Positions 1 to 8,653 of a stretch of DNA of 64,000 bases are shown in pieces. A program made the position numbers and the translations under genes. The notes below the pieces were generated by a model. That model made no database searches. It was not told the DNA's origin and saw nothing but the letters and a program-made list of their open reading frames with translations. Position 1 is the stretch's first letter; each line of letters starts with the position of its first letter. The DNA is from Catenibacillus sp964565805 (GTDB taxonomy: Bacteria > Bacillota > Clostridia > Lachnospirales > Lachnospiraceae): positions 37,087 through 101,086 of the forward strand of contig CAZMGH010000004.1 of assembly GCA_964565805.1 (NCBI GenBank), in the 5' to 3' direction.

Positions 1-915
1 ATCTGTAGGAAATCCCGGATAAGGCAAGGTTTTAATATTTGTAGGATGACACCGCCGGGTGGAAACCACGCGGACCGCGTCATCAGACTCTTCAATCTGA
101 GCTCCCATTTCCAGCAGCTTTGCTGTAATAGATTCCAGATGTTTGGGGATAACATTTTTCACGGTAATATCCCCTTTCGTAGCTACTGCCGCGCACATGA
201 AAGTGCCGGCTTCAATCTGATCCGGAATAATGGCATACTCCGCCCCTTTAAACCGGCTGACGCCCCGGATACGGATCACATCTGTCCCTGCGCCTTTAAT
301 GTCCGCGCCCATACTGTTCAGGAAATTCGCCACATCCACAATGTGCGGCTCTTTTGCCGCATTTTCCAAGACAGTACGGCCTTCTGCCATAGAAGCGGCC
401 ATCATTACATTAATGGTAGCTCCTACAGTAACAACGTCAAAATAAATATGGGCGCCTACCAGACGGTCTGCCTCTGCTATGATCATGCCATTTTCAATGG
501 TTACCTTAGCCCCTAAAGCACGGAAGCCTTTAATATGCTGATCAATGGGACGGCTGCCGATAGCACAGCCTCCCGGGAGAGCCACCTGAGCTTTTTTATA
601 TTTTCCCAAAAGCGCTCCAAGAAGATAATAAGACGCCCGGATCTTCCGGATAAAACCGTCATCAATACAAAGGGACTGAATATTTGCGCCATTTATTTTA
701 ACTGTATTACCGTCAATCCGATGGACCTTGGCTCCAATGGAAGAAATCGCCTGCAGCAGAATATTGATGTCGTTCACATTCGGCATATTTTCAATTAAAA
801 CATCTTCATTAGACATAACCGCAGCTGCAAGGATGCCTAAAGCCGCGTTTTTCGCGCCGCCGATATTAACTTCGCCAACCAAAGGATTGCCGCCTTTTAT
901 AATATACTGTTCCAT
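1..915 (-). CDS. murA: UDP-N-acetylglucosamine 1-carboxyvinyltransferase MurA (3' end outside window)
   Basis: Transfers enolpyruvate from PEP to UDP-GlcNAc, the first committed cytoplasmic step of peptidoglycan synthesis. The start is the ATG at 913-915, with an AGAGGTG site just upstream. About 305 residues are visible and the gene runs off the left edge, so roughly the last quarter of a ~420-residue MurA is missing. The N-terminal KNAALG segment and the catalytic loop PGGCAIGSRP are present; its cysteine, at about residue 117, corresponds to E. coli Cys115, the fosfomycin target. Firmicutes often carry two MurA paralogues and which one this is cannot be told here. A clear promoter lies about 100 bp upstream. 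Confidence 0.95.
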   Translation of the reverse strand, partial: MEQYIIKGGNPLVGEVNIGGAKNAALGILAAAVMSNEDVLIENMPNVNDINILLQAISSIGAKVHRIDGNTVKINGANIQSLCIDDGFIRKIRASYYLLGALLGKYKKAQVALPGGCAIGSRPIDQHIKGFRALGAKVTIENGMIIAEADRLVGAHIYFDVVTVGATINVMMAASMAEGRTVLENAAKEPHIVDVANFLNSMGADIKGAGTDVIRIRGVSRFKGAEYAIIPDQIEAGTFMCAAVATKGDITVKNVIPKHLESITAKLLEMGAQIEESDDAVRVVSTRRCHPTNIKTLPYPGFPTD

Positions 916-944
916 TGCACACCTCTTAATATTTTTAGGCGTTG

Positions 945-991
945 AGCGCCCTGCCGGGGTTCGACCCAGGTCGCAGGTCTTGACTTCGCGC
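945..991 (-). repeat. GC-rich leader element, copy 1
   Basis: In the 5' leader of murA, a ~47-nt GC-rich stretch begins (minus strand) with GCGCGAAGTCAAG and ends with GGCAGGGCGCT. A similar 48-nt stretch with the same ends lies at 29071-29118 in the leader of the histidine kinase gene. They align along their length with one base of length difference and several substitutions. Probably a short interspersed repeat or shared leader structure; function unknown. Confidence 0.45.
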
Positions 992-1010
992 TGCTCTTTG
1001 CCTACTGGAT

Positions 1011-1038
1011 ATTATACCATATTAAGGGGATTTGTAAA
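1011..1038 (-). promoter_or_regulatory. murA promoter
   Basis: On the minus strand, TTTACA (1033-1038), a 16-bp spacer and a perfect TATAAT (1011-1016), about 96 bp upstream of the murA ATG. Sigma-A type. Confidence 0.7.
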
Positions 1039-1062
1039 TTAGTTTTTAAATTTTTATTAACT

Positions 1063-1106
1063 AAAAAAAACGAGGAAGCCTGGAAATATTTGGCGTTTCC
1101 AGGCTT
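1063..1106 (-). terminator. Rho-independent terminator of the yfhO gene
   Basis: An 11-bp perfect stem, AAGCCTGGAAA (1076-1086) with TTTCCAGGCTT (1096-1106), and a 9-nt loop. On the minus strand it is followed closely by eight T (the A run at 1063-1070). It ends the YfhO gene six bases past its stop. Confidence 0.85.
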
Positions 1107-1111
1107 AAATT

Positions 1112-3733
1112 TTAAATTGTTACAACTTTGTTTCTTTGATTTTTCTTTTTCTGTTTTCTCAGGATAAGAACAGCAAATATCAGACAGCTTCCAGCGGTAA
1201 GGATAAAGCCGGGGATGAAACCGGTTGGGGTGTAGGTCATTTCTACAGTATGGGTGCCCTGGGTAAGGCGGATATACATGAGAGAGCCGTTAATGGACTC
1301 TGTTTCAACCTTTTTCCCGTCTACTTTTACTGTCCATCCGCTGTCGTAAGGAATGGAGGTGAACATGATCCCGTCTTCGGCGGCGGTAATCGTGCCGCTG
1401 ATGCGGGTGTCGGAAAATTCCGTAATGTCCCACTGATTCTGGCTTACAGTGTCATAAAATTCCTCAAAAACCTGCGAATCATAGGTAAACATGTAAAGTT
1501 CCACGGTGCCGCTGGAATGATCGCTGTCTGTGACAAATTCCAGCTCAATATGGCCTTCATTTCCCAGTTCCACCAAATGGCCCCGGGTATCAGAATAGGT
1601 TTTTACCGAATCATTCCTGCTCACCTTCAGACTGTCGCAGTTGGCTGCTCGATAGTAAATATAGTAAGTCTGGCCATCGGTTATATCCATGGTCAGCTTC
1701 AGGCTGGCCTCATCTCCGGCGCTCTCCTTTGTATAGGAAAACTGGCCATTGCCCAAATCGGACAGATCGCAGCCCTCACCAGTAAGGCCGGTAAAGGTTG
1801 TCTCCTGGAACAAAAGGGCATCGGTCCCGGTGGCTTTCTGAACAAAATCATTCAGCACATAAGACGGAAGGCTTCCGTCATAATCCCAGTCCGCGTAGGA
1901 TTCATCCACCATAAATCCCAGAGACAGGGCATAGGGATTTTCATAAAGGCTCTGATCCCCTGAGGTGGTCACATAATTAAAGGTGCGGATCTGATCTACC
2001 TGATCTGTGGATAAAAGATATTTAATCCCAAAAATACTGTCTGTTAATGAGGTGGCGCCTACATAACTGTACTTGTTGGTTGCTTCAAAATACCCTACCT
2101 TGCCCATCAGGTCATTAATGGAAGCGCCCATAGTGGACGCAAACAGAGAAACCCCCGGCAGATCCAGCCACATATTATTATTTCGGGCGCTGAAAGAATC
2201 TAGCTCCATCCGGTAAAAGCCCCCATCCTCCTGGGACTGGGCCACTTCTTTCAATTCCTTTGCCGACTCCAGATACTGATTATAAGAAGTTCGGTTAATG
2301 CTGCCATTTTCGCACAAACCATAAATGCTGTTTCCCGCAACCTCCACAGTAATCAGCGCCATAGCTGCGCCACGGTAAAAATTTCTCCGGGTCACACAGC
2401 TCTTATATAAACACATCCATATAAAATACAAAAGCAGTAAAAGCTCTGTAATCGCATAAGAATATATTTCCAGATCCACATCCGGATCCAGCCAGCACCA
2501 CAGCACAAGGCCCTGAAGCAGAACAAAGGACAAAAGGTACTGCCAGAACCTTAGCTTTCTCAGCCTTAAGACCACCTCATAGGCCATGGTCAAAGCCAGA
2601 AAGGCATAAATAAAAGTAAAGCGGGCCGGCAGACTGTTGGGAAAGTGGAATCCGTGCCAAATATAGTCCAGGATCCTAAAGTTGGTGCTAAACAGCATAA
2701 ATACCAGCAGGCCAAGCTTGAGCAGACGCACTCCGAGAGGAATCCCTTTGCAGAAAATATACAAGATCACCAGGAGCATGGTAAAGACGCCAAAATAAAG
2801 GTTCGGATCGCCGCTAAGCTCTGTAGGCTCGACAAAAGCAAACTGCTGACTGAGCAGCTCTGTAAAGCTGTGATAAAACTCAATCTCTGTGGGAAACTCT
2901 GAATTTGCCGAGTTGGATACAGCTAACGCGGACAAAGTGGGCAGCACAAGGATGCCGCTGGCAGCTCCTGCCAGCAGGGAATAGCCGGCAAACTGAATCC
3001 CTCGTTTAAAAAACAGACCCACAGACTTTTTCCTTACCTGGGCAAAGGCCACAAAAAAGTAAAGAATAAGAAAAATGCACACCATAATGGCAATATAATA
3101 ATTGCTGATAATGGATAACGCCAGCATGGCCGCGTACAAAAGCCCCTGACCGGAGCGGACCAGCCGTTCCAGGCCCAAAACAACCAAAGGAAGAAGGACC
3201 AGACAGTCCAGCCACATAATATTCCAGTTATAGCCCAGGACCCATCCGCACAGGGCGTAAAACAGTGAAAAATACACAATGGAAATATTATATCTGCCAA
3301 ACCGCCTCCGTATATAATAGGCAAAGACTGTACTTGCCAAAGCGATCTTAAGCATTAAAATAAAGGTAAAGCCCTCCAGCAAAAGACCTCTTGGAAAAAG
3401 CAACAGCAAAACATTTAAAGGGCTTGCCAGGTAATAGGCCACAATGGCCCAGAAATTCATCCCCAGTCCGCCGGTAAAGCTGTAAAACAGGCTCTCTCCG
3501 CCCCAGATCTTCCGGTAAAATTCAGAAAAAAACGGCGCGTACTGGTGATAGGAATCAATGATCTCCACCTGACGGTCCCCAAAAGGATAAACCCCAAGAA
3601 CAATGTACGCTGCCACTAAGATCAAAAGAGGCAGAATAAATGCCATAAGATAGTACCTGTTCCTGCAGATCCATTTCCCTAAAACCGTATGTTCATAGAA
3701 GCTCTGCAGGCCGCTTCTTATTTTGAGGCTCAT
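1112..3733 (-). CDS. YfhO family membrane protein
   Basis: An 873-residue integral membrane protein of the bacterial YfhO family, large GT-C-fold proteins linked in other Firmicutes to glycosylation of teichoic acids or other envelope polymers. Around a dozen hydrophobic segments fill the first ~480 residues. A soluble, probably extracytoplasmic region of about 350 residues follows, then a final membrane helix and a Lys-rich cytoplasmic tail. The early Asp-containing loop after the first helix fits a GT-C active site. The ATG overlaps the stop of the upstream kinase gene (ATGA), so the two are translationally coupled. A strong terminator follows. Substrate cannot be inferred. Confidence 0.85.
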   Translation of the reverse strand: MSLKIRSGLQSFYEHTVLGKWICRNRYYLMAFILPLLILVAAYIVLGVYPFGDRQVEIIDSYHQYAPFFSEFYRKIWGGESLFYSFTGGLGMNFWAIVAYYLASPLNVLLLLFPRGLLLEGFTFILMLKIALASTVFAYYIRRRFGRYNISIVYFSLFYALCGWVLGYNWNIMWLDCLVLLPLVVLGLERLVRSGQGLLYAAMLALSIISNYYIAIMVCIFLILYFFVAFAQVRKKSVGLFFKRGIQFAGYSLLAGAASGILVLPTLSALAVSNSANSEFPTEIEFYHSFTELLSQQFAFVEPTELSGDPNLYFGVFTMLLVILYIFCKGIPLGVRLLKLGLLVFMLFSTNFRILDYIWHGFHFPNSLPARFTFIYAFLALTMAYEVVLRLRKLRFWQYLLSFVLLQGLVLWCWLDPDVDLEIYSYAITELLLLLYFIWMCLYKSCVTRRNFYRGAAMALITVEVAGNSIYGLCENGSINRTSYNQYLESAKELKEVAQSQEDGGFYRMELDSFSARNNNMWLDLPGVSLFASTMGASINDLMGKVGYFEATNKYSYVGATSLTDSIFGIKYLLSTDQVDQIRTFNYVTTSGDQSLYENPYALSLGFMVDESYADWDYDGSLPSYVLNDFVQKATGTDALLFQETTFTGLTGEGCDLSDLGNGQFSYTKESAGDEASLKLTMDITDGQTYYIYYRAANCDSLKVSRNDSVKTYSDTRGHLVELGNEGHIELEFVTDSDHSSGTVELYMFTYDSQVFEEFYDTVSQNQWDITEFSDTRISGTITAAEDGIMFTSIPYDSGWTVKVDGKKVETESINGSLMYIRLTQGTHTVEMTYTPTGFIPGFILTAGSCLIFAVLILRKQKKKNQRNKVVTI

Positions 3734-4245
3734 ACATCTCCTTCCATAGAGCGGATCACGGCTTTTCGGATCTTTTCAATCGACTTCTCAATGGTCAGGC
3801 CGTCGATATTCACCGTAACATCCGCATATTTCTCATACAGCGGGCAGCGCTCCTTATACAGATCTAAAAGAGTTCTGCCCTTTTTGATCACAACGCCTCT
3901 CCGGCTCAGATTCCCAAGTCGCTTTTTTAAATTTTCATAGGACAGCTGTATGTAAACAATCAGACCGTCTTTTCCCAACGCCTCCATGGCTTCACTGCCG
4001 TAAACCACGCTGCCGCCGGTAGCGATTACATGATCCTGAACCTGAATATCCCGGTTCACCTGATTTTCAATGGCTATAAATCCATCGATTCCATGAAGGG
4101 AAATCAGCTCATGGAGCACCTTGCCTTCCTGTTTCTGGATCAGCAGATCCGAATCCATAAACTGATAGCCCAATATTTTTGCCAGGACGACCCCAATGGA
4201 ACTCTTTCCGACCCCGGGCATACCAATTAATACAATATTTTTCAT
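3730..4245 (-). CDS. shikimate kinase family protein (AroK/AroL-like)
   Basis: A 171-residue P-loop kinase. The start at 4243-4245 is chosen because a GGGAG sits nine bases upstream; the in-frame ATG at 4252-4254 abuts that GGGAG directly. Walker A is GMPGVGKSS near residue 8, and an acidic motif DSD follows around residue 33. The overall fold and length match shikimate kinase. However, the region aligned with the shikimate-binding FR motif reads GFIAIE, the usual GGG reads GGS, and the lid motif RPLL is not recognisable. The true substrate is thus open. It is coupled to the YfhO gene and has a structured leader with its own promoter. Confidence 0.75.
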   Translation of the reverse strand: MKNIVLIGMPGVGKSSIGVVLAKILGYQFMDSDLLIQKQEGKVLHELISLHGIDGFIAIENQVNRDIQVQDHVIATGGSVVYGSEAMEALGKDGLIVYIQLSYENLKKRLGNLSRRGVVIKKGRTLLDLYKERCPLYEKYADVTVNIDGLTIEKSIEKIRKAVIRSMEGDV

Positions 4246-4385
4246 AGACTTCATCTCCCGCAAAACAAACGCCGGAAACCACAAATGTTTCCGACTGTCA
4301 GTAAATCGTAACCATTCCTGTTGACTGGCTTGCCAGTGAACAGGAACTTGTAAACCATTGTATCACTAAGAAAATTGAAACACAA
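4246..4385 (-). promoter_or_regulatory. Promoter and structured leader of the shikimate-kinase-like gene
   Basis: On the minus strand, TTGTGT (4380-4385), a 17-bp spacer and TACAAT (4357-4362). The leader between promoter and start holds two inverted repeats. One has 14-nt arms with one mismatch (4315-4328 and 4333-4346) and a CTTG loop; the other has 7-nt arms (4273-4279 and 4287-4293). Neither is followed by a T run. The ribosome binding site GGGAG is at 4255-4259. Confidence 0.55.
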
Positions 4386-4388
4386 CTA

Positions 4389-4585
4389 TTTACACAATAA
4401 TTTCAAACTTTTATAATAATGATGATACCAGGGTCAAATCGATATGATTTCCACATTTGCGCGAAAAAAATAAGACGAAAACCTCTGGTTTCCAAAACCA
4501 TGGATTTATGATACACTGAAAACTAGAAGGACCTGTTCATATCCGGCCTTTGCCGGACACTATTTTTATATCAGGAGTTTATTTT
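4389..4585 (+). promoter_or_regulatory. Promoter region of the tandem pyrophosphatase genes
   Basis: TTTACA (4389-4394), a 17-bp spacer and TATAAT (4412-4417) face the pyrophosphatases. An 18-nt sequence, ATAATGATGATACCAGGG (4416-4433), directly follows and is repeated exactly at 29265-29282 in another promoter. A second possible promoter is TTTCCA (4490-4495), 17 bp, TACACT (4513-4518). It overlaps a palindrome TGGTTT-CCA-AAACCA (4486-4500) that could be an operator. A small CCGGC/GCCGG hairpin lies near 4543-4556. Confidence 0.55.
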
Positions 4586-6292
4586 ATGGATAAAAAGCAT
4601 ATTTATATTTTCGGCCATAAAAATCCGGACACAGATTCCATCTGTTCAGCCATCAGCTATGCTTATCTGAAAAACCAGATTGCCAGCCGGATAAAAGAAA
4701 ATGATCCCGGGCTTAACGCCTTTGCCTACGCTCAGGAAAGCCAGCCGGATGTGGTTTATGCCCCCCGCCGGGCCGGCCAGTTAAATCCTGAAACCGAATA
4801 TTTGCTTAAGCGGTTTCACACCCCTTCCCCGGTATATATTAATGACGTGCGCGTCCAGGTAGGGGACATTAACGTGCGCAAGGTGGATGGGGTCACGGAA
4901 AATATTTCCCTAAAGCAGGCCTGGACCATCATGCGTACCGTCAACATTGCCACCCTTCCGGTGCTGAACAAAGACAGAACCTTAAAGGGACTGATCACCA
5001 TCGGGGACATTGCCCGATCCTACATGGCCGTATATGATAATACCATCCTTGGAAAATCCCATACCCCTTACGCCAATATTCTGGATGCCCTGGACGGAGA
5101 GCTGATCACCGGTGATCCAGAGGGCATCGTCCAGAAGGGCCGTGTTACCATCGGCACAGCCACCACCGAACGGATCCGGGAGCATGTTGAGCCGGGGGAT
5201 GTGATCATTTTAGGCAATCGCTACGAAACTCAGCTGTGCGCTATTGAGGCGCATGCCTCTCTTCTTATTGTATGTGAGGGATCTCCCATTTCCCGCACGA
5301 TACGAAAGATTGCCGAGCAAAACGGCAGCGCCATTATCAGCACCCATTTTGATACCTACACCGTGGCCCGGCTGATCAACCAAAGCGTTCCCATCAGTTA
5401 TTTTATGAAAAAGGATGACCTAGTCACCTTTAAGACCACCGATTTTATTGCTGATATTAAAGGCACGATGCTCAAGAAACGCCACCGGGACTTTCCGGTC
5501 CTTACCCCGAAACGAAAGTTTGCAGGAATGATCTCCCGCCGTTCCCTGATCAATATGCCTGCCAAGCAGATCATCCTTGTCGATCATAATGAAATCGACC
5601 AGGCTGTAGACGGAATCCACGACGCAGAGGTTATTGAAATCGTAGACCACCATAAACTGGGCACAGTGGAGACTATGAAGCCGATTTCCGTGCGTAACCA
5701 GCCGGTCGGCTGCACTGCCACCATTATCTATGAAATGTTTACGGAAAATAATATTGAAATCCCGGAAAACATTGCCGGACTTTTGTGCGGGGCTATTATT
5801 TCCGATACGCTTTTATATCGGTCCCCTACCTGCACTCAGGAAGATAAAGACGCCGCAGAGGCCCTGGCTCAGATCGCCCAGGTTCAGACTCATGCGCTTG
5901 CTCAGGCCATGTTTTCCGCAGGGAGCAATCTTCATTCTAAATCTGAGGAAGAGATCTTTTATCAGGACTTTAAGCGTTTTACTGCAGGCACAGCGACCTT
6001 TGGGGTAGGGCAGATCACTTCCATGACACAAGAAGAGCTGGATGAAATCAAGGCGCGGATGATCCCCTATATGCATAAGGCCAAAAAAAACCACGATGTA
6101 GACATGGTCTTTTTCATGCTCACCAATATTATAAACGAATCCACCCAGCTGCTTTACTCTGATGAGACAGCCCGGGAAGTGGCTGAAACCAGCTTTATGG
6201 TTTCAGCAAAAGACAACCAGCTTTACCTTTCCGGTGTAGTTTCCAGGAAAAAACAGCTGATTCCACGGCTTATGGCCACATTACAGCAATAG
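4586..6292 (+). CDS. manganese-dependent inorganic pyrophosphatase with CBS and DRTGG domains (copy 1)
   Basis: Family II (DHH) inorganic pyrophosphatase with regulatory inserts, 568 residues, cytoplasmic. It hydrolyses PPi to phosphate and drives biosynthesis forward. Order: N-terminal DHH part with GHKNPDTDSI near residue 9, first CBS motif, DRTGG domain, second CBS motif, DHH motif (VDHHKLG), and the C-terminal DHHA2 lid ending with SRKKQ. In characterised CBS-PPases the inserts bind adenine nucleotides and diadenosine polyphosphates. The ATG at 4586 has AGGAG eight bases upstream; in-frame sequence further upstream has no such site. It is followed by a close paralogue after 12 bases. Confidence 0.9.
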   Translation: MDKKHIYIFGHKNPDTDSICSAISYAYLKNQIASRIKENDPGLNAFAYAQESQPDVVYAPRRAGQLNPETEYLLKRFHTPSPVYINDVRVQVGDINVRKVDGVTENISLKQAWTIMRTVNIATLPVLNKDRTLKGLITIGDIARSYMAVYDNTILGKSHTPYANILDALDGELITGDPEGIVQKGRVTIGTATTERIREHVEPGDVIILGNRYETQLCAIEAHASLLIVCEGSPISRTIRKIAEQNGSAIISTHFDTYTVARLINQSVPISYFMKKDDLVTFKTTDFIADIKGTMLKKRHRDFPVLTPKRKFAGMISRRSLINMPAKQIILVDHNEIDQAVDGIHDAEVIEIVDHHKLGTVETMKPISVRNQPVGCTATIIYEMFTENNIEIPENIAGLLCGAIISDTLLYRSPTCTQEDKDAAEALAQIAQVQTHALAQAMFSAGSNLHSKSEEEIFYQDFKRFTAGTATFGVGQITSMTQEELDEIKARMIPYMHKAKKNHDVDMVFFMLTNIINESTQLLYSDETAREVAETSFMVSAKDNQLYLSGVVSRKKQLIPRLMATLQQ

Positions 6293-6304
6293 GAGGGAAG
6301 ATTC

Positions 6305-7972
6305 ATGCCATTACGTGAAAAAGAGATCAATGTGATCGGGCATAAAAATCCGGATACAGATTCTATCTGCTCCGCTATCGCCTATGCCTGGCTGAAAAAT
6401 AAAATCGAGGAAAAGCATCAGGGCAGCCGCCGCTTTGTTCCCCGCCGGGCCGGACAGTTAAATCCTGAAACAGCCTTTGTCCTTAACGCCTTCCACACCG
6501 ATGTTCCTTCCTATGTTAACGATGTGCGCAGTCAAGTCAGCGATGCCATCCTGGATGAAAGCTATCCGGTATCTTCCGGGCTTTCCCTGAAAAATGCCTG
6601 GCGGATCCTGACAGAGCGTCATCTGGCCACCCTGCCTGTAGTGGACAGCCAAAATCATCTGGAAGGGCTTATCACCCTGGGCGATATTGCAAAATCCTTT
6701 ATGGGGGTTTACGGCAGCACCATTTTATCTGAGGCAAAGACCCCATATAAAAATATTCTTGAAACCATTGACGGAGAGCTCCTTGCGGGAAATCCACAGG
6801 ACTGTGTGACCCGGGGAAAGGTGCTGATTGCTGCGGCAAACCCGGATCTTATGGAAAATTATATAACTGAGGATGATATTGTGATCCTGGGCGACCGGTA
6901 TGAATCCCAGCTTTGCGCCATTGAAATGAACGCCTCCTGCCTAATTATCTGTATGGATTCAGAGGTTTCCCCTGCGATTTTGCAGCTGGCCAAAGAAAAG
7001 CGCTGCGCTATTATGAAAACCGGATATGACACCTTTATTACAGCCCGGCTTTTAAATCAGAGCATCCCCATTTCCCACTTTATGGTTCGGGACAATCTGA
7101 TCACTTTCCGACTGGATGATTTTGTGGAGGATATTAAACCGGTTATGTCCCGCCAGCGCCATCGGGATTTTCCTGTGTTAGACAGCAGCGACCGTTTTAT
7201 CGGCATGCTGTCCCGCCACAGCCTGATTGACATGGATAAAAAGAAAATGATCCTTGTGGACCACAACGAAAAATCCCAGGCCGTCGACGGCATTAGCGAT
7301 GCACAGCTTTTAGAGATCATCGATCATCACAAGCTGGGCCATGTGGAAACCCTCCAGCCGGTCAGCTTTAGAAATCAGCCGGTAGGCTGCACCAGCACTA
7401 TCATTTACCGCATGTACCTGGAAAATAAGATCCAGATCCCTCCGGAAATCGCCGGTCTTATGTGCTCAGCGATTATTTCCGACACGCTCCTGTTCCGCTC
7501 TCCTACCTGCACCCCTGTGGACCGTCAAGCTGCTGCAGATCTGGCTGAAATTGCCGGAATCTCCATGGACGACTATGCCCGGGATATGTTTAACGCAGGC
7601 AGCGACTTAAAGCACAAATCGGCGGAAGAGATCTTTTATCAGGATTTTAAAAAGTTTACCGCTGGAAATTCCACCTTCGGCGTAGGACAGATCACATCCA
7701 TGAATCAGGATGAGCTGGATGAGGTTCAAGCCCGGATGGATGAATATATGAAAATGGCCAAAACCCATCATGAAGTGGATATGATCTACTTTATGCTTAC
7801 CAACATTTTATCTGAATCCACTGAGCTGCTGTGCTACGGCGCAGATGCCGCTGAAATCGCGTCCCGTGCCTTCGGGCAAGCAGCAAAAGGCAGCGCCATC
7901 CATCTTCCCGGAGTTGTATCCCGAAAAAAACAGCTGATCCCCAAACTTATGGAACAGCTCCAGCAGTCATGA
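6305..7972 (+). CDS. manganese-dependent inorganic pyrophosphatase with CBS and DRTGG domains (copy 2)
   Basis: A 555-residue paralogue of the preceding gene with the same order: DHH (GHKNPDTDSI), CBS, DRTGG, CBS, DHH (IDHHKLG), DHHA2 (SRKKQ). All catalytic motifs visible in copy 1 are kept, so it is not an obvious pseudo-copy. It lacks a ~14-residue insert that copy 1 has after the first helix. A good AGGAGG site lies between the genes, so they form one operon. The copies are diverged along their whole length, suggesting an old tandem duplication with possible division of nucleotide sensing. Confidence 0.9.
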   Translation: MPLREKEINVIGHKNPDTDSICSAIAYAWLKNKIEEKHQGSRRFVPRRAGQLNPETAFVLNAFHTDVPSYVNDVRSQVSDAILDESYPVSSGLSLKNAWRILTERHLATLPVVDSQNHLEGLITLGDIAKSFMGVYGSTILSEAKTPYKNILETIDGELLAGNPQDCVTRGKVLIAAANPDLMENYITEDDIVILGDRYESQLCAIEMNASCLIICMDSEVSPAILQLAKEKRCAIMKTGYDTFITARLLNQSIPISHFMVRDNLITFRLDDFVEDIKPVMSRQRHRDFPVLDSSDRFIGMLSRHSLIDMDKKKMILVDHNEKSQAVDGISDAQLLEIIDHHKLGHVETLQPVSFRNQPVGCTSTIIYRMYLENKIQIPPEIAGLMCSAIISDTLLFRSPTCTPVDRQAAADLAEIAGISMDDYARDMFNAGSDLKHKSAEEIFYQDFKKFTAGNSTFGVGQITSMNQDELDEVQARMDEYMKMAKTHHEVDMIYFMLTNILSESTELLCYGADAAEIASRAFGQAAKGSAIHLPGVVSRKKQLIPKLMEQLQQS

Positions 7973-8024
7973 GCAGACGTCGGCGTACCTGGCGCGCTAA
8001 AAATATGAGAAAGAGGAAAATACC

Positions 8025-8608
8025 ATGCCTAAACAGAAATGGAAACCTGGAAACATGCTTTATCCCCTTCCTGCAGTCCTTGTCAGCTGCGGGGATAAAA
8101 ATGGAAAACTATGATGACCGCGGCCTGGACAGGAACGATCTGCTCTGATCCGGCCATGGTCTATGTATCCATCCGAAAAAGCCGCTATTCCCACCATATG
8201 ATCTGTGAAACCGGAGAATACTGTATCAACCTTACCACAGAAGGGCTTGCCCGAGCCACAGATTTTGCCGGGGTCCGCTCCGGAAGGGAGATCGATAAAT
8301 TTAAGGAGCTTCATCTCACCCCCAAATTCGGCGCCTTAAAATACGCTCCAATGATCGACGAAAGCCCTGTGTGCATCGAGTGTAAGGTGGAAAAGATCCT
8401 GGAGCTGGGAAGCCATGACATGTTCATGGCCCGGGTTGAAGCAGTATACGCAGATGAAAAATATATGGATGAAAAAGGACGTTTTGACCTGGAAAAAGCC
8501 AAACCTATCGTCTATTCCCACGGCCACTATTACACCACAGGAAAACGCCTTGGCAAATTTGGTTATGCGGTTCAGAAGAAAAAAACGTTACCATTCGCAG
8601 AGGACTGA
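8025..8608 (+). pseudogene. flavin reductase family protein, frameshifted
   Basis: An FMN-binding split-barrel (flavin reductase-like) protein of about 190 residues in two frames. The first 29 codons start at ATG 8025 after a GAGG site, contain YPLPAVLVSCGDK, and hit a stop at 8115-8117. The rest continues in another frame from about 8111 (MTAAWTGTICSDPAMVYVS) to the stop at 8608. Relatives usually have a few residues such as P-N-I between the DK.GK and MTAAW parts, so a small deletion near 8104-8111 explains the break. Either a recent inactivation or a sequencing/assembly error. It lies 52 bases after the second pyrophosphatase. Confidence 0.8.
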
Positions 8609-8618
8609 AAATAATAAA

Positions 8619-8653
8619 GCCGGCCCCATAAGGGACCGGCAAATTTTTTATTT
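8619..8653. terminator. Bidirectional terminator between flavin reductase remnant and pgi
   Basis: A stem GCCGGCCCC (8619-8627) with GGGACCGGC (8632-8640) and an ATAA loop. A T run follows on the plus strand (8644-8649), and a T/A-rich tract follows on the minus strand. It lies between convergent genes. Confidence 0.75.

Noticed and set aside
46..1042. Several plus-strand open frames at the left edge
   Set aside because: Antisense to murA, which is continuous on the minus strand from 915 to the edge.
1136..1963. 275-codon open frame on the plus strand
   Set aside because: Opposite the YfhO gene, no initiation signal; shadow.
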